From: Acuticoccus sp963704595
Lineage (GTDB): Bacteria > Pseudomonadota > Alphaproteobacteria > Rhizobiales > Amorphaceae
Direction: 5' to 3'
Assembly: GCA_963704595.1 (NCBI GenBank)
Contig: OY969922.1
Coordinates: forward strand, 4,464,001 to 4,528,000
Length of the DNA stretch: 64,000 nt
Shown here: in pieces, positions 36,339-45,920 of the stretch
Layout of the letters: each line of letters starts with the position of its first letter
Position numbering within the stretch: the stretch's first letter is position 1
Position numbers and translations under genes: made by a program
Notes under the pieces: generated by a model
What the model was told of the DNA's origin: nothing
Seen by the model: only the letters and a program-made list of their open reading frames with translations
Database searches by the model: none

Positions 36339-37120
36339 GCTTTTCCGCCGACTGGCTCGCCCTGCGTGCCCCGGCCGACGACCGCGCCCGCAGCGCCGAC
36401 CTCATCGCGATGGCCGCGCGCCATGTCGGCGAGGGCGCGACCGTGATCGACCTTGGCGCAGGCAGCGGCGCGACGCTGTTCGCCCTCGCCCCGCTCCTCC
36501 CCAAGCCGCTCCGTTTCGTGCTGGTGGATGCCGATGCCGCACTTCTGGCGGAAGCCGAGCGCCGGTTCGCGGCAAAGCCTGTCGACGGCGTCACCATCGA
36601 GACGCGCTGCCACGATCTCGTGGCCGACCCCGCGCCGTGGGAGACGCCGCCCGCGCTCGTCACCGCCTCGGCACTGTTCGACCTCGCGTCGTCCGAATGG
36701 ATCGCCCGGCTCGCTGCCGCCTGCGGCGCTGCGGACGTCCCGCTCCTGTCGATGCTCACCTTCGACGGTGTGCTCGATGTCGCGCCGCCGCACCCGTTCG
36801 ACAGCGTGATGCGCGCCGCGTTCGTCGCGCATCAGAAGGGCGACAAGAGCTTCGGACGGGCGGAGGGGCCTGATGCGCCCGATGCCCTCGCCGCGGCGTT
36901 CGGGGGAGAGGGCTACGAGGTCGCCGAGGCGAGCACGCCGTGGCAGCTCGAAGCACCGCGCGATGCGGCGCTGATCGCCGCAACGCTGGACGGCTGGACG
37001 GACGCCGCGCACGAGATCCTCCCCGCCCAGCCCGATGCCGTCCGCGCCTGGCGAACGGACCGCGAGGAGGCGGCGCGCCTCACAGTCGGCCACCGGGACC
37101 AGTTTTTCTGGAAGCCGTGA
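36335..37120 (+). CDS. class I SAM-dependent methyltransferase, last gene of QueD-like operon
   Basis: Small-molecule methyltransferase of 261 aa. Motif I is VIDLGAGSGATLFAL, followed by the acidic-loop LRFVLVDADAALLAEAE and a motif IV-like VTASALFDLASSEWI. Its ATG overlaps the stop of the glycosyltransferase. The C-terminal third (QPDAVRAWRTDREEAARL, ending FFWKP) is not typical of common small methyltransferases and probably binds the acceptor. Function is inferred from context: methylation of the glycosylated or pterin-like product of this operon. Confidence 0.85.
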   Translation: MSFSADWLALRAPADDRARSADLIAMAARHVGEGATVIDLGAGSGATLFALAPLLPKPLRFVLVDADAALLAEAERRFAAKPVDGVTIETRCHDLVADPAPWETPPALVTASALFDLASSEWIARLAAACGAADVPLLSMLTFDGVLDVAPPHPFDSVMRAAFVAHQKGDKSFGRAEGPDAPDALAAAFGGEGYEVAEASTPWQLEAPRDAALIAATLDGWTDAAHEILPAQPDAVRAWRTDREEAARLTVGHRDQFFWKP

Positions 37121-37135
37121 GGGCCCACGGCGGGC

Positions 37136-37723
37136 CTAGTCGAACAGAGCGGGCTCTGCGATCCTGAGCGCCATCAGGCAGACGATGGCCTTGCCGTCAC
37201 GCAGTTCGCCCGCCTGGTAGGCGCGCCAGAGGTCGCCGAGCGGCCACTCCTCCACGTCGATGATCTCGTCCTCGTCGGCCCCGGTGTCGCCCTCCACCTT
37301 GTCGGCGGGGGTGTAGCGGGCGAGGAAACACGACATCTGCTCCGTCACCATGCCCGGGATGGGATAGAACGTCGTCACGTGGACGAGATCGTGGACGTCG
37401 TAGCCGAGTTCCTCGTGCGCCTCGCGGACAGCGGCGGCGGCAGGGTTCTCGTCCTCGGGGTCGATCACCCCGGCGGCGGCTTCCAGCATCAGGCCGCTCT
37501 CGCCGGCGACGTGGACCGGCATCCGGAACTGGCGCACCAGCAGGGCCGTCTTGCGCGCGGGATCGTAGGGCAGGACGCATGCACCATTGCCATGGTCGTG
37601 GACTTCGCGCGTCATCTCCACACGCTCGTCGCCGCGCGTGATCGTGGCGTCATAAAGGTCGAGCTTCATGAAGCCTTCGTAGATTGAGCGATTGTGGTGC
37701 GCTTCGTACCGCTGCTGTGACAC
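37136..37723 (-). CDS. NUDIX hydrolase (ADP-ribose/GDP-mannose pyrophosphatase type)
   Basis: Hydrolyses nucleoside-diphosphate sugars. The Nudix box reads AAGVIDPEDENPAAAAVREA-HEELGY. One residue is inserted between the first Gly and the following Glu relative to G-x5-E, while E-x7-REAHEELGY is complete. Preceding VRQFRMPVHV and following FYPIPGMVTEQMSCFLARY are typical of NudF/NudK-type sugar-nucleotide pyrophosphatases. It starts at a GTG (37723); an internal ATG is possible. It converges on the QueD-like operon and diverges from malonyl-CoA decarboxylase. Confidence 0.86.
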   Translation of the reverse strand: MSQQRYEAHHNRSIYEGFMKLDLYDATITRGDERVEMTREVHDHGNGACVLPYDPARKTALLVRQFRMPVHVAGESGLMLEAAAGVIDPEDENPAAAAVREAHEELGYDVHDLVHVTTFYPIPGMVTEQMSCFLARYTPADKVEGDTGADEDEIIDVEEWPLGDLWRAYQAGELRDGKAIVCLMALRIAEPALFD

Positions 37724-37791
37724 TTAGGATCCCCGGACCAGTTCTGAATGCGATACCGTTCCAATACCACGGCTGTGTGCAAGGAGCCTGC

Positions 37792-39197
37792 ATGCCCCAA
37801 CCCAGCGTGATCAACGACCTTCTGAGCGCGATCACCGACAACCGCTTCTTCGGCGAACGGCGCAAGCCGCAGGCGCGCCAGCCGCGAGACGCTGCTCGAG
37901 ATGATCGAGGCGCTGCTGTCCGGCCGCGGCGAGGCCTCCGCCACGGAGAAGGCGGGCGACTTCCTGCGCGCCTATCGCGATCTCGACTATGCCGGCCGCA
38001 CCTTCGTGTTCCGCACCCTCGCGCACGACTACGGGCCGAACGCCGAAAAGCTGAAGGCCGCCGCCGAGGCCTACATCGCCGCCCCCGGCGAGACCGCCGC
38101 CAAGGCGCTGCAGAAGGCCGCCGAGCCGCGCCGGGTGGAGCTCTTCCGCCGCCTCAACAACATCACCGGCGGGACGCAGGCGCTTGTCGCCCTGCGGATC
38201 GAACTGATGGAGCGGATCGCCCATCACCCGGACCTCTGGGTGGTGGACGACGACCTCAAGCGCCTGTTCACCGCCTGGTTCAACCGCGGCTTCCTCAATC
38301 TGCGCGAGATTGACTGGCAGACCTCCGCCGCGATCCTCGAGAAGATCATCCGCTACGAGGCGGTGCACGCCATCAACGGCTGGGACGATCTCCGCCGCCG
38401 GATCGACGTGCCGGACCGCCGCCTGTTCGGCTTCTTCCACCCCCGGCTCGGCGACGAGCCGCTGATCTTCGTCGAGGTCGCGCTGACCGACGCGATCCCG
38501 ACCGCCATCGGCCCGATCCTCGCCGAGGAGCGCACCCCGATCGACCCGCGCACAGCGACCACGGCGGCATTCTACTCCATCAGCAACTGCCAGGACGGGC
38601 TGCGCGGGCATCTCGTTCGGCTCGTTCCTCATCAAGCTGGTGGCGGCCGAACTCGCGCGCGAACTTCCCAACCTCAAGACCTTCATCACCCTGTCGCCGC
38701 TGCCGGGGTTCGCCAGATGGCTGCGCGAGGAGGCCGCCCGCCCGCACAGCGCCGTCGACACGCCGACCCGCGACCTTCTGGAGCGGCTCGACGCGGACAG
38801 GGACTTCCTGACCGACCCCGCGCTCGCCAAGGCTGCCGAACTCGCGCTGATGCCGCTCGCCGCGCACTATCTCACCGTCGCGCGCGACGAGAAGGGCCGT
38901 GTGACCGACCCGGTCGCACGCTTCCACCTCGGCAACGGCGCCCGGCTGGAGCAGATCGACTTCGGCGCCGACCCGTCCGAACGCGGCATCAAGCAGTCGC
39001 TCGGGCTGATGGTGAACTACCGCTACGTCCTGCCGGACGTGGAAAAGAACCACGAGGCCTTCGTGGGCGAGGGCAAGGTGATCGCCACCGCCGCCATCAC
39101 CAAGCTCGCCCGCGCCATCAAGGTCGCCGAGCGGCCGCCGAGCGACGCCCCGCGCCAGCTCGCCCCGCCAAAGCCGAAGGAACCCGCCGAGGGCTGA
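37792..39197 (+). CDS. malonyl-CoA decarboxylase, two frameshifts
   Basis: Converts malonyl-CoA to acetyl-CoA and CO2 in the cytoplasm (malonate catabolism or control of the malonyl-CoA pool). The helical N-terminal domain runs to about residue 190 (FFRRLNNITGGTQALVALR region), followed by the catalytic GNAT-like domain. That domain has RRLFGFFHPRLGDEPLIFVE, AFYSISNCQDGLRG and AHYLTVARDEKGRVTDPVARFHLGNGA. Frames join after deleting one base near 37874 and one near 38606 (GLRGISFGSFLIKL), giving 467 aa, the normal length. It ends 4 bases from the convergent HerA-like ATPase. No mat/mdc genes are adjacent. Confidence 0.87.
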
Positions 39198-39201
39198 CCG
39201 C

Positions 39202-40797
39202 CTAGCGCAGGAGGTTGCCGAACACCCCCCGCGCGACCTGCTTGCCGATCCGCGCCCCGCTCGCGCCGCCGACCATGTGGCCGATGCGGCCGCCGATCTC
39301 TGCGGCGGCGTTCCGGGCCGCGCCGCGGGCCGCCTTCTGCGTAGTCGTCAGCCGCTTGCGGCCGCGCGCGTTGCCCGTCAGCCAGTTCCACAGCCGCACG
39401 AGCCAGCCGTCTTCCTCGGGCTCCGGCTCGATGTCGGGCTCGGCCTGCTTGGTCGGCGAAGCGTCAGGCATCGCTTCCGGCGGCGGGGTCTTCGCGGCAC
39501 GTTCGGTCAGCATCTCGTAGGCGCTGCGGCGGTCGACGGCTTCCGCGTATTTCGCGCGCATCGGGTCCGCCGCCATCAGCACGGCGCGCTCGGCGGGCGT
39601 GATCGGCCCCAGCCGGCCGGACGGCGGGCGGATCAGCGTCCGCTCCACCATCGTCGGCGCGCCCTTCGGGCCGAGCGTCGAAACCAGCGCCTCGCCGACG
39701 CCGAGCTCGGTGATGACGCGCTCGGTGTCGAGCGCCGGGTTGGGGCGGAAGGTCTGCGCCGCCGCCCGCACCGCCTTCTGGTCGCGCGGGGTGTAGGCGC
39801 GCAGCGCATGCTGGACGCGGTTGCCGAGCTGGCCGAGCACCGCGTCCGGCAGGTCGAGCGGGTTCTGCGTCACGAAGAAGACGCCGACGCCCTTGGAGCG
39901 GATCAGCCGCACCACGGTCTCGACGGTCTGGAGCAGCGGCTTGGGCGCGTCGCTGAACAACAGGTGCGCCTCGTCGAAGAAGAAGACGAGCTTCGGCTTC
40001 TCCGGGTCGCCCACCTCCGGCAGCTCCTCGAACAGCTCCGACAGGAGCCACAGCAGGAAGGTCGCGTAGAGGCGCGGGTTCGCCATCAGGTCGTCGGCGG
40101 CGAGGACGTTGACGATGCCGTGGCCGCTGTCGTCGAGCCGCATCAGGTCGGTGATGTCGAACGCCGGCTCGCCGAAGAAGCGGTCGCCGCCCTGCTGCTC
40201 CAGCACCAGCAGCGCCCGCTGGATCGCGCCGATGGAGGCGACCGAGACGAGCCCGTAGATCCGCGACAGCTCCGCCGCCTCGTCCGCCACGTGGACCATG
40301 AGGGCGCGCAGATCCTTGAGGTCGAGGATCGCGAGGCCCTCGTCGTCGGCAAGGCGGAAGGCGATGTTGAGGACGCCCTCCTGCACCTCGTTGAGGTCGA
40401 GCAGGCGGGCGAGCAGGAGCGGCCCCATCTCCGTCACGGTCGTGCGGATCGGGTTGCCCTTTTCCCCGAACAGGTCCCAGAACGAGGCGGTGGCGGCGCC
40501 GAACGTGTAGTCCGCCCCGAGCCCGATGGTCTCCGCCCGCTTGATGAGAAAATCCTTCGCCTCGCCGGGGACGGCGATGCCCGAGAGGTCGCCCTTGATG
40601 TCGGCGCAGAACACCGGCACCCCGGCCTTCGCAAACCCCTCGGCGAGGATCTGGAGCGTCACCGTCTTGCCGGTGCCGGTCGCGCCGGTGACGAGGCCGT
40701 GCCGGTTCGCCATGTCGAGCGGCAGGTACTGCGGCGCCTCGGCCGTGCCGACGAAGACGGCATCGTCCCTCAGGACACTCGTGATCTCGCCTGCCAT
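39202..40797 (-). CDS. HerA-like ATPase (DUF853 family)
   Basis: Hexameric P-loop ATPase related to HerA/VirB4. Walker A is GATGTGKT and Walker B is KLVFFFDEAHLLF, with the arginine-finger region AVLGQLGNRVQHALRAYTPRD after it. It opens with LPLDMANRHGLVTGATG and ends in a Gly/Ala-rich GGASGARIGKQVARGVFG tail after a variable basic linker. Length 531 aa from ATG 40797. Most proteobacteria carry one copy; its role is unsettled, DNA processing being presumed from the fold. No nuclease partner (NurA) is adjacent. Confidence 0.9.
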   Translation of the reverse strand: MAGEITSVLRDDAVFVGTAEAPQYLPLDMANRHGLVTGATGTGKTVTLQILAEGFAKAGVPVFCADIKGDLSGIAVPGEAKDFLIKRAETIGLGADYTFGAATASFWDLFGEKGNPIRTTVTEMGPLLLARLLDLNEVQEGVLNIAFRLADDEGLAILDLKDLRALMVHVADEAAELSRIYGLVSVASIGAIQRALLVLEQQGGDRFFGEPAFDITDLMRLDDSGHGIVNVLAADDLMANPRLYATFLLWLLSELFEELPEVGDPEKPKLVFFFDEAHLLFSDAPKPLLQTVETVVRLIRSKGVGVFFVTQNPLDLPDAVLGQLGNRVQHALRAYTPRDQKAVRAAAQTFRPNPALDTERVITELGVGEALVSTLGPKGAPTMVERTLIRPPSGRLGPITPAERAVLMAADPMRAKYAEAVDRRSAYEMLTERAAKTPPPEAMPDASPTKQAEPDIEPEPEEDGWLVRLWNWLTGNARGRKRLTTTQKAARGAARNAAAEIGGRIGHMVGGASGARIGKQVARGVFGNLLR

Positions 40798-40854
40798 CCT
40801 GCGCCTTCCGTTGTGCCACCCACCTGTCGGCACGAAAGGCCGACGGTCACAGCG

Positions 40855-41742
40855 TCAGAAGGCAAACTTCAGCTCCAGCTTGAAGGTTGCACCCATCGGC
40901 GGCGCCTTGAGCCCGGGCATCCCCTCGAACGCGTTGGTCTGCCCGTACGAGAACTGGCTGCCCAGCATGATGGAGGTGTTGGCCGCCGCCCCGCTGCCCT
41001 TGTAGTTCAGCCCGAAGGTGGAGGTGCCGCCCCACTGGTTCATGTGGTTGGCCGCCTGCGAGCCGATCCTGAGGTCGAGGTTGCGGTGAAGCGCGGTGGT
41101 GAGGTCGACGCCGAACAGGCTCGATGAGTAGGCGCCTTCGCTCATGCCGCCGCCAAGCGTCAGCTTCACCGCCACGCGCTCCCACTTCATCTCGCCGAAC
41201 GCGTTGACCGAGAGGCTGCGGGTGGACGGCACGAAGGTGACGTTGTTCGTCCCGAGGGTGACCTTGCCGAGGTGCGTCGTGGTGAAGGTCTTCTTCGTCT
41301 TAGCCATGCTGGTCGCCCAGCTTGCCGGCTGATCGCCGGTGCGCGCGACGTACATGTACGTGCCGGCGGCGCCGACGACAATCGGCGCGAACACGTAGAG
41401 GACCCAGGAATTGCGGTCGAGCCATGCCCCGAGCGGCGATTGCCTGTAGGCGCACTCCAGCCGCTCGCTGGCCTCCTCCTTCTGCTTCTCGAGGATCTCC
41501 TTGGGCACCGTCATCAGGAGCTTGACCGCATCCTCCTGCGTCACCGTCTTGCCGGCGAAGTGCTTCTTGTGCAGCGCCTCGGCCTGCTTGGTGAGCTCGG
41601 CGTCGATCGCCTTGCGGACTTCCCGCGCGTTGGCAATCCGCCGCGGGCCGTCCGGGTCGGTCCAGCCGACGACATCGAACGCCAGCACGGCAGTCTCGGG
41701 CACGATGGCCAGGATCTCCCGGCACGTTTCGCGATCACCCAT
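40855..41742 (-). CDS. unusual membrane protein with central TM helix and barrel-like C-terminal domain
   Basis: 295 aa in three parts. The N-terminal third is charged, helical and without signal peptide (EVRKAIDAELTKQAEALHKK, then a Lys/Glu-rich stretch). One hydrophobic helix, about residues 110-132, follows (WVLYVFAPIVVGAAGTYMYV). The rest is built of alternating beta-strand-like stretches (KVTLGTNNVTFV, SYGQTNAFEG) and ends FKLELKFAF, with the terminal aromatic residue typical of outer-membrane beta signals. Outer-membrane proteins do not normally have a cytoplasmic front part, so topology is unclear. The ATG has AAGGAGG eight bases upstream. I do not recognise the family. Confidence 0.6.
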   Translation of the reverse strand: MGDRETCREILAIVPETAVLAFDVVGWTDPDGPRRIANAREVRKAIDAELTKQAEALHKKHFAGKTVTQEDAVKLLMTVPKEILEKQKEEASERLECAYRQSPLGAWLDRNSWVLYVFAPIVVGAAGTYMYVARTGDQPASWATSMAKTKKTFTTTHLGKVTLGTNNVTFVPSTRSLSVNAFGEMKWERVAVKLTLGGGMSEGAYSSSLFGVDLTTALHRNLDLRIGSQAANHMNQWGGTSTFGLNYKGSGAAANTSIMLGSQFSYGQTNAFEGMPGLKAPPMGATFKLELKFAF

Positions 41743-42005
41743 TGTATGCGCCTCCTTCAAGGCCAGTAATGTTGAGGCGGCGTGGCGCCTCTTGCTGAAA
41801 AACCGAAAAACAAAAACTGCACCCCGGGCAGGCAGTCACCTGGAGGGCGGGCCGAAAAAGCAACCACCGCGGAATATACGCATCCCATGACCGCATTTCA
41901 TCGACGCGGGCGCGTGAAACCCGCGTCCGACGATGCTGCGTCGCAACAAGCCGGTTGAGGCCGGGGCCGCATCGCGGTAGATGCTCGGGCCTCACGGAGG
42001 CGATA

Positions 42006-43431
42006 ATGGCTAAAGACAAGGTGAACCGGCCCAAGGCGCGACTGCCCAGGGGGTTTGCCGATCGTTCGGCGGCCGAAATCAGGCGCACGTCGGCGATGCT
42101 CGCCACCATCCGCAGCGTCTACGAGCGCTGGGGCTTCGAGCCGGTGGAAACGCCGTTCGTCGAGTACGCCGACGCGCTCGGGCAAGTTCCTGCCCGATGC
42201 GGACCGGCCCAACGAGGGTGTCTTCGCCTTCCAGGACGATGACGAGCAGTGGCTCTCGCTCCGCTACGACCTCACCGCGCCGCTGGCCCGCATGGTCGCG
42301 GAGAACTTCGAGGCGACGCCGAAGCCCTACAAGACGTTCCGTTCGGGCTGGGTGTTCCGCAACGAGAAGCCGGGGCCGGGCCGCTTCCGCCAGTTCATGC
42401 AGTGCGATGCCGACATCGTGGGCGCCGCCTCGCCGCTGGCCGACGCCGAAGTCTGCATGATGGCGGCCGACGCGATGAAGGCGCTCGGCTTCTCGGACCG
42501 CGAGTACGTGATCCGCGTCAACTCCCGCAGGGTGCTGGACGGCGTGCTGGCCGATGCCGGCGTGGATGCCGAAGACCCGCGCCGCCTCGGCGTGCTGCGC
42601 GCCATCGACAAGGCGGACAAGTTCCCCCTGCCCGAGATCGCCAAACTCCTCGGCAAGGGCCGGGAGGACGAGAGCGGCGACTTCACCAAGGGCGCCGGCC
42701 TGTCGGACGACCAGGCCGCCGTGGTGCTTTCGCTCCTCGACCCCTCGGTCGAGCCCCGCATCACCGACGATCTCGCGATGATCCGCGACAACGTCGCGGC
42801 GGCCGGCTACGGCACGATCAAGGTCGACCCTTCCGTCGTGCGCGGGCTGGAATATTACACCGGGCCCGTGTTCGAGGCGGAGCTGCTGTTCGAGGTGCTG
42901 GACGACAAGGGCCGGCCGCAGAAGTTCGGCTCGGTCGGCGGCGGCGGGCGCTACGACGGCCTCGTCGGCCGCTTCCGCTCGGCCGACGTGCCGGCCACGG
43001 GCTTCTCGGTCGGCGTGTCGCGGCTGGCGGCGGCGCTGACGGCGCGGTCGGATGCCGAGCCGAGCGTCGGCCCGGTGATCGTCACCGTGATGGACCGGGA
43101 CGAGATCGCCACCTACCAGGCGATGACGGCCAAGCTGCGCAACGCGCTCAACACCAGCGGGATGACGGTGCCGGTCGAGATGTACATCGGCGACAGCGGC
43201 ATGAAGGCTCAGTTGAAGTACGCGGACCGGCGCAATTCGCCCTGCGTCATCATCCAGGGCTCGCAGGAGCGCGAGGCGGGCAAGGTGCAGATCAAGGACC
43301 TCGCGGCAGGCAAGCGCGCCGCCGAGGAGATCGAGAACCGCAGCGACTGGGTGGCGAGCCGCCCGGCGCAGGTGGAAGTGGACGACACCATCGAGGCGAT
43401 CGCCGCGGCGGTGCGCAACATCCTCCAATGA
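42006..43431 (+). CDS. hisS: histidyl-tRNA synthetase, one frameshift
   Basis: Class II aminoacyl-tRNA synthetase that charges tRNA-His. Start ATG 42006; RLPRGFADRSAAEIRRTSAM opens motif 1. The frame shifts at about 42181: removing one G gives YADALGKFLPDADRPNEGVFAF. Motif 2 region WVFRNEKPGPGRFRQFMQCDAD, RGLEYYTGPVFEAELLFEV and the motif 3 GGGGRYDGLVGRF are complete, and the anticodon-binding domain closes the protein (474 aa corrected). It is essential, so a true lesion is not credible. It heads hisS-hisZ-hisG with ATGA overlaps, as is typical of Rhizobiales. Confidence 0.95.
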
Positions 43432-44516
43432 GCAGCGTTACGGCGCTGATGGCGCTGCTCGGCCGCGCCAGCGACGAGTTCGTCCTGCCCGACGTCCTCC
43501 AGCCGATGGACGTGTTCGTGGAGCTTGCCGGCGAGGAATTCCGCAAGCGCCTGTTCACCACCGAGGGGGCGGACGGCGAGGCGCTGTGCCTGCGGCCAGA
43601 CTTCACCATCCCTGTGTGCCTCGAGCACCTCAAGGCCGGCCGGGACTCCCCGGCCGCATACAACTACCGCGGCAAGATCTTCCGCAAGCGGCGGATGATC
43701 GGGGCGCCGGAGTTCGAGCAGGCCGGCACCGAGTGGATCGGCCACACCGACGAGATCGAGACCGACGCTGCCGTCTTCGCGCTGGCGATGGATGCCGCCG
43801 GGATCGTCGGCCTCAAGCCGAAGATCCGCATGGGCGACGCGTACCTGTTCGGCGCGCTGGTCGAGGCGCTGGCGCTGCCGCCCGCATGGCGCACCCGGCT
43901 CCTCGCAGCGTTCGGCGACCGCGACCGGCTGACCGCGACCCTCGCCCGCCTCACGAGGCGCGACGTGCCGGACGGCCTTGCCGCCCGCCTCGCCCCGGCG
44001 CTCGCCCGCGTCGACCCCACCGAGGCGCGCGCCATCGTCGACGCCGTGGTCGGCCTGCCGCAGCACGCCGCAGCCTCGGGCCGCAGCGCAGACGACATCG
44101 CCGCCCGCCTGCTGGAGCAGGCCGCCGGCAATGGCGGCCACCCGCAGGCGGCCCGCATCATCGAGGAATTCTGCGAGATCGCCGTGCCGCTGCCGGATGC
44201 GGTCGCCACCCTGCGGGCCTTCGCGGAGCGTGCCGGCGTCGACCTCTCGGCCGCCATCGACGTCTTCGCCGCCCGCGCCGACGCGCTGACGAAGGCCGGC
44301 GTCACGCTCGCCGACATCGGCTTCGAGGCGAGCTTCGGCCGCCGCCTCAACTACTACACCGGCTTCGTGTTCGACATGATCGACCCCGCACAGCCCCTCG
44401 CCGAGGTGATCGCAGGCGGCCGCTACGACACGCTGATGGCGCTGCTCGACCCCGAAAAATCGCTGCCCGCCATCGGCTTCTCGGTGTGGCTCGACCGTAT
44501 CCCGGAGCCGATCTGA
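43428..44516 (+). CDS. hisZ: ATP phosphoribosyltransferase regulatory subunit HisZ
   Basis: Catalytically inactive HisRS paralogue that activates the short HisG and gives histidine feedback. Features: FVLPDVLQPMDVFVELAGEE at the start, LCLRPDFTIPVCLEHL, YRGKIFRKRRMIGAPEFEQAG (class II-like), and the late VIAGGRYDTLMALLDPEKSLPAIGFSVWLDRI. Length 362 aa is normal. Start overlaps the hisS stop and its stop overlaps the hisG start, so the three proteins are translationally coupled. Confidence 0.94.
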   Translation: MSSVTALMALLGRASDEFVLPDVLQPMDVFVELAGEEFRKRLFTTEGADGEALCLRPDFTIPVCLEHLKAGRDSPAAYNYRGKIFRKRRMIGAPEFEQAGTEWIGHTDEIETDAAVFALAMDAAGIVGLKPKIRMGDAYLFGALVEALALPPAWRTRLLAAFGDRDRLTATLARLTRRDVPDGLAARLAPALARVDPTEARAIVDAVVGLPQHAAASGRSADDIAARLLEQAAGNGGHPQAARIIEEFCEIAVPLPDAVATLRAFAERAGVDLSAAIDVFAARADALTKAGVTLADIGFEASFGRRLNYYTGFVFDMIDPAQPLAEVIAGGRYDTLMALLDPEKSLPAIGFSVWLDRIPEPI

Positions 44517-45487
44517 TGGATCTCGTCCTCGCCGCCCCCTCCAAGGGCCGCCTGCAGGAAATCGCGCTCGACTTCCTCACCCGCGCCGGCCTCAAGGTCG
44601 AGCGTGCGCGCGGCGGGCGGGACTATCGCGGCCGCATCTCGGGCCTTCCCGGCGTGCAGGTGGCGTTCCTCTCCGCCTCCGAGATCGCGCGCGAGCTCTC
44701 CGCCGGCAACGCCCACCTCGGCCTCACCGGGCTCGACCTCCTGCACGAGGCAGTGGACGACACCCACGAACGCGACAGCCGCTTCCACGTCGTCACCCCG
44801 CTCGGCTTCTCCCACGCCGACGTTGTGGTCGCCGTGCCCGAGCGCTGGATCGACGTCGAGACCATGGCCGACCTTGCCGACGTCGCCGAGCTCCACCGCG
44901 CCCGCCACGGCCGCACGCTGCGCGTCGCGACCAAGTTCGTGAACCTCACGCGCCGCTTCTTCGCCGCCGCGGGCGTGGTCGACTACCGCATCGTCGAGAG
45001 CCTCGGCGCCACCGAAGGCGCGCCCGCCGCCGGTGCCGCCGACCTCATCGTCGACATCACCACCACCGGCGCGACGCTCGCCGCCAACCAGCTCAAGATC
45101 GTGTCGGACGGCGTGATCCTCGAATCCGAAGCCCAGTTCGTCGCTTCGCTGACCGCGCCGTGGGACGACGGGACCCGCGCCATGGCGGCCACCATCGTGG
45201 ACCGGATCGCCGCAGAGATGCGGGCGCAGGCCGTGCTGGAGCTGCGCGCAGTGATGCCCGACCCCGTCGCCGCCGCCGCGGGGACTGCGGATGCGTTCGA
45301 GGCCATCGCCCCGTTCGGCCCGGGCCCGGTGCCGCTCACCCTCCACGTCGCCCGCCGCCGCGCCTCCGCCTGCGCAAGCTGGCTCCGCGCCGAGGGTGCG
45401 CCGACTGTCGTCATCACCCAGGTCGCCGACGTCTACGAGGAAAACGCCCTTTCGCGAAACATGCTCTCACGCCTCGCCACCCTCTGA
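44516..45487 (+). CDS. hisG: ATP phosphoribosyltransferase catalytic subunit HisG
   Basis: First step of histidine synthesis (ATP + PRPP). Begins LVLAAPSKGRLQEIALDFLT, with DVVVAVPERWIDVETMADL and the PRPP-loop DLIVDITTTGATLAANQLK. It has 323 aa, longer than the usual short HisG (about 230) by a C-terminal extension from about residue 230. HisG of similar length is known in Bradyrhizobium-type bacteria and still uses HisZ. The adjacent hisZ fits that hetero-octameric form. Confidence 0.94.
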   Translation: MDLVLAAPSKGRLQEIALDFLTRAGLKVERARGGRDYRGRISGLPGVQVAFLSASEIARELSAGNAHLGLTGLDLLHEAVDDTHERDSRFHVVTPLGFSHADVVVAVPERWIDVETMADLADVAELHRARHGRTLRVATKFVNLTRRFFAAAGVVDYRIVESLGATEGAPAAGAADLIVDITTTGATLAANQLKIVSDGVILESEAQFVASLTAPWDDGTRAMAATIVDRIAAEMRAQAVLELRAVMPDPVAAAAGTADAFEAIAPFGPGPVPLTLHVARRRASACASWLRAEGAPTVVITQVADVYEENALSRNMLSRLATL

Positions 45488-45683
45488 CGCGCCCGGATTG
45501 ACGCGGTCGGACTGACAAGCCTAGTCTCGCCATTGCCGAAAAGAGGCCTCCTGCCGGCACGGTAAGCCGGTATCGCCGCGTGCGAGCCTCGTTGCCCCAA
45601 CCCACGGCACTTGACCCGCAACGTGCGGGCAGGTGCCCGTGCGTTCCGCTCAGCGCCTGCCTGCCTCACTGGACGCGCAAAAC

Positions 45684-45920
45684 ATGGCTCCTCCCATCAA
45701 GATGCAACTCCTCACGGCGATCATGATGTCGTTCGTGATGTCGCTCTTCTTTTCCGGCTTCTTCACCTTCCTGGCGCATGGACCGACCGCCGCATGGCTG
45801 GCCGCATGGGCGCGCGGATTTGCTATCGGCTGGCCGCTCGGCGTGGTGATCGCCTTCTTGGTCGGTCCGCGCATCCGCGCGCTCGCCACCCGCCTGTCGG
45901 GCGTCTCGCCAGGCCGCTAG
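45684..45920 (+). CDS. DUF2798 small membrane protein
   Basis: 78-residue protein with two membrane helices (IMMSFVMSLFFSGFFTFLA and a second from about residue 40, RGFAIGWPLGVVIAFLVGP). The MSxxMS front and the PxR after the second helix match DUF2798. Function is unknown. An ATG at 45684 is chosen because the first 17 codons of the longer frame have no homology character. Its stop overlaps the convergent tag gene by four bases. Confidence 0.78.
   Translation: MAPPIKMQLLTAIMMSFVMSLFFSGFFTFLAHGPTAAWLAAWARGFAIGWPLGVVIAFLVGPRIRALATRLSGVSPGR

Noticed and set aside
42006..43431. hisS as a pseudogene
   Set aside because: It is essential, only one base is wrong, all class II motifs are intact and the hisS-hisZ-hisG coupling is preserved.
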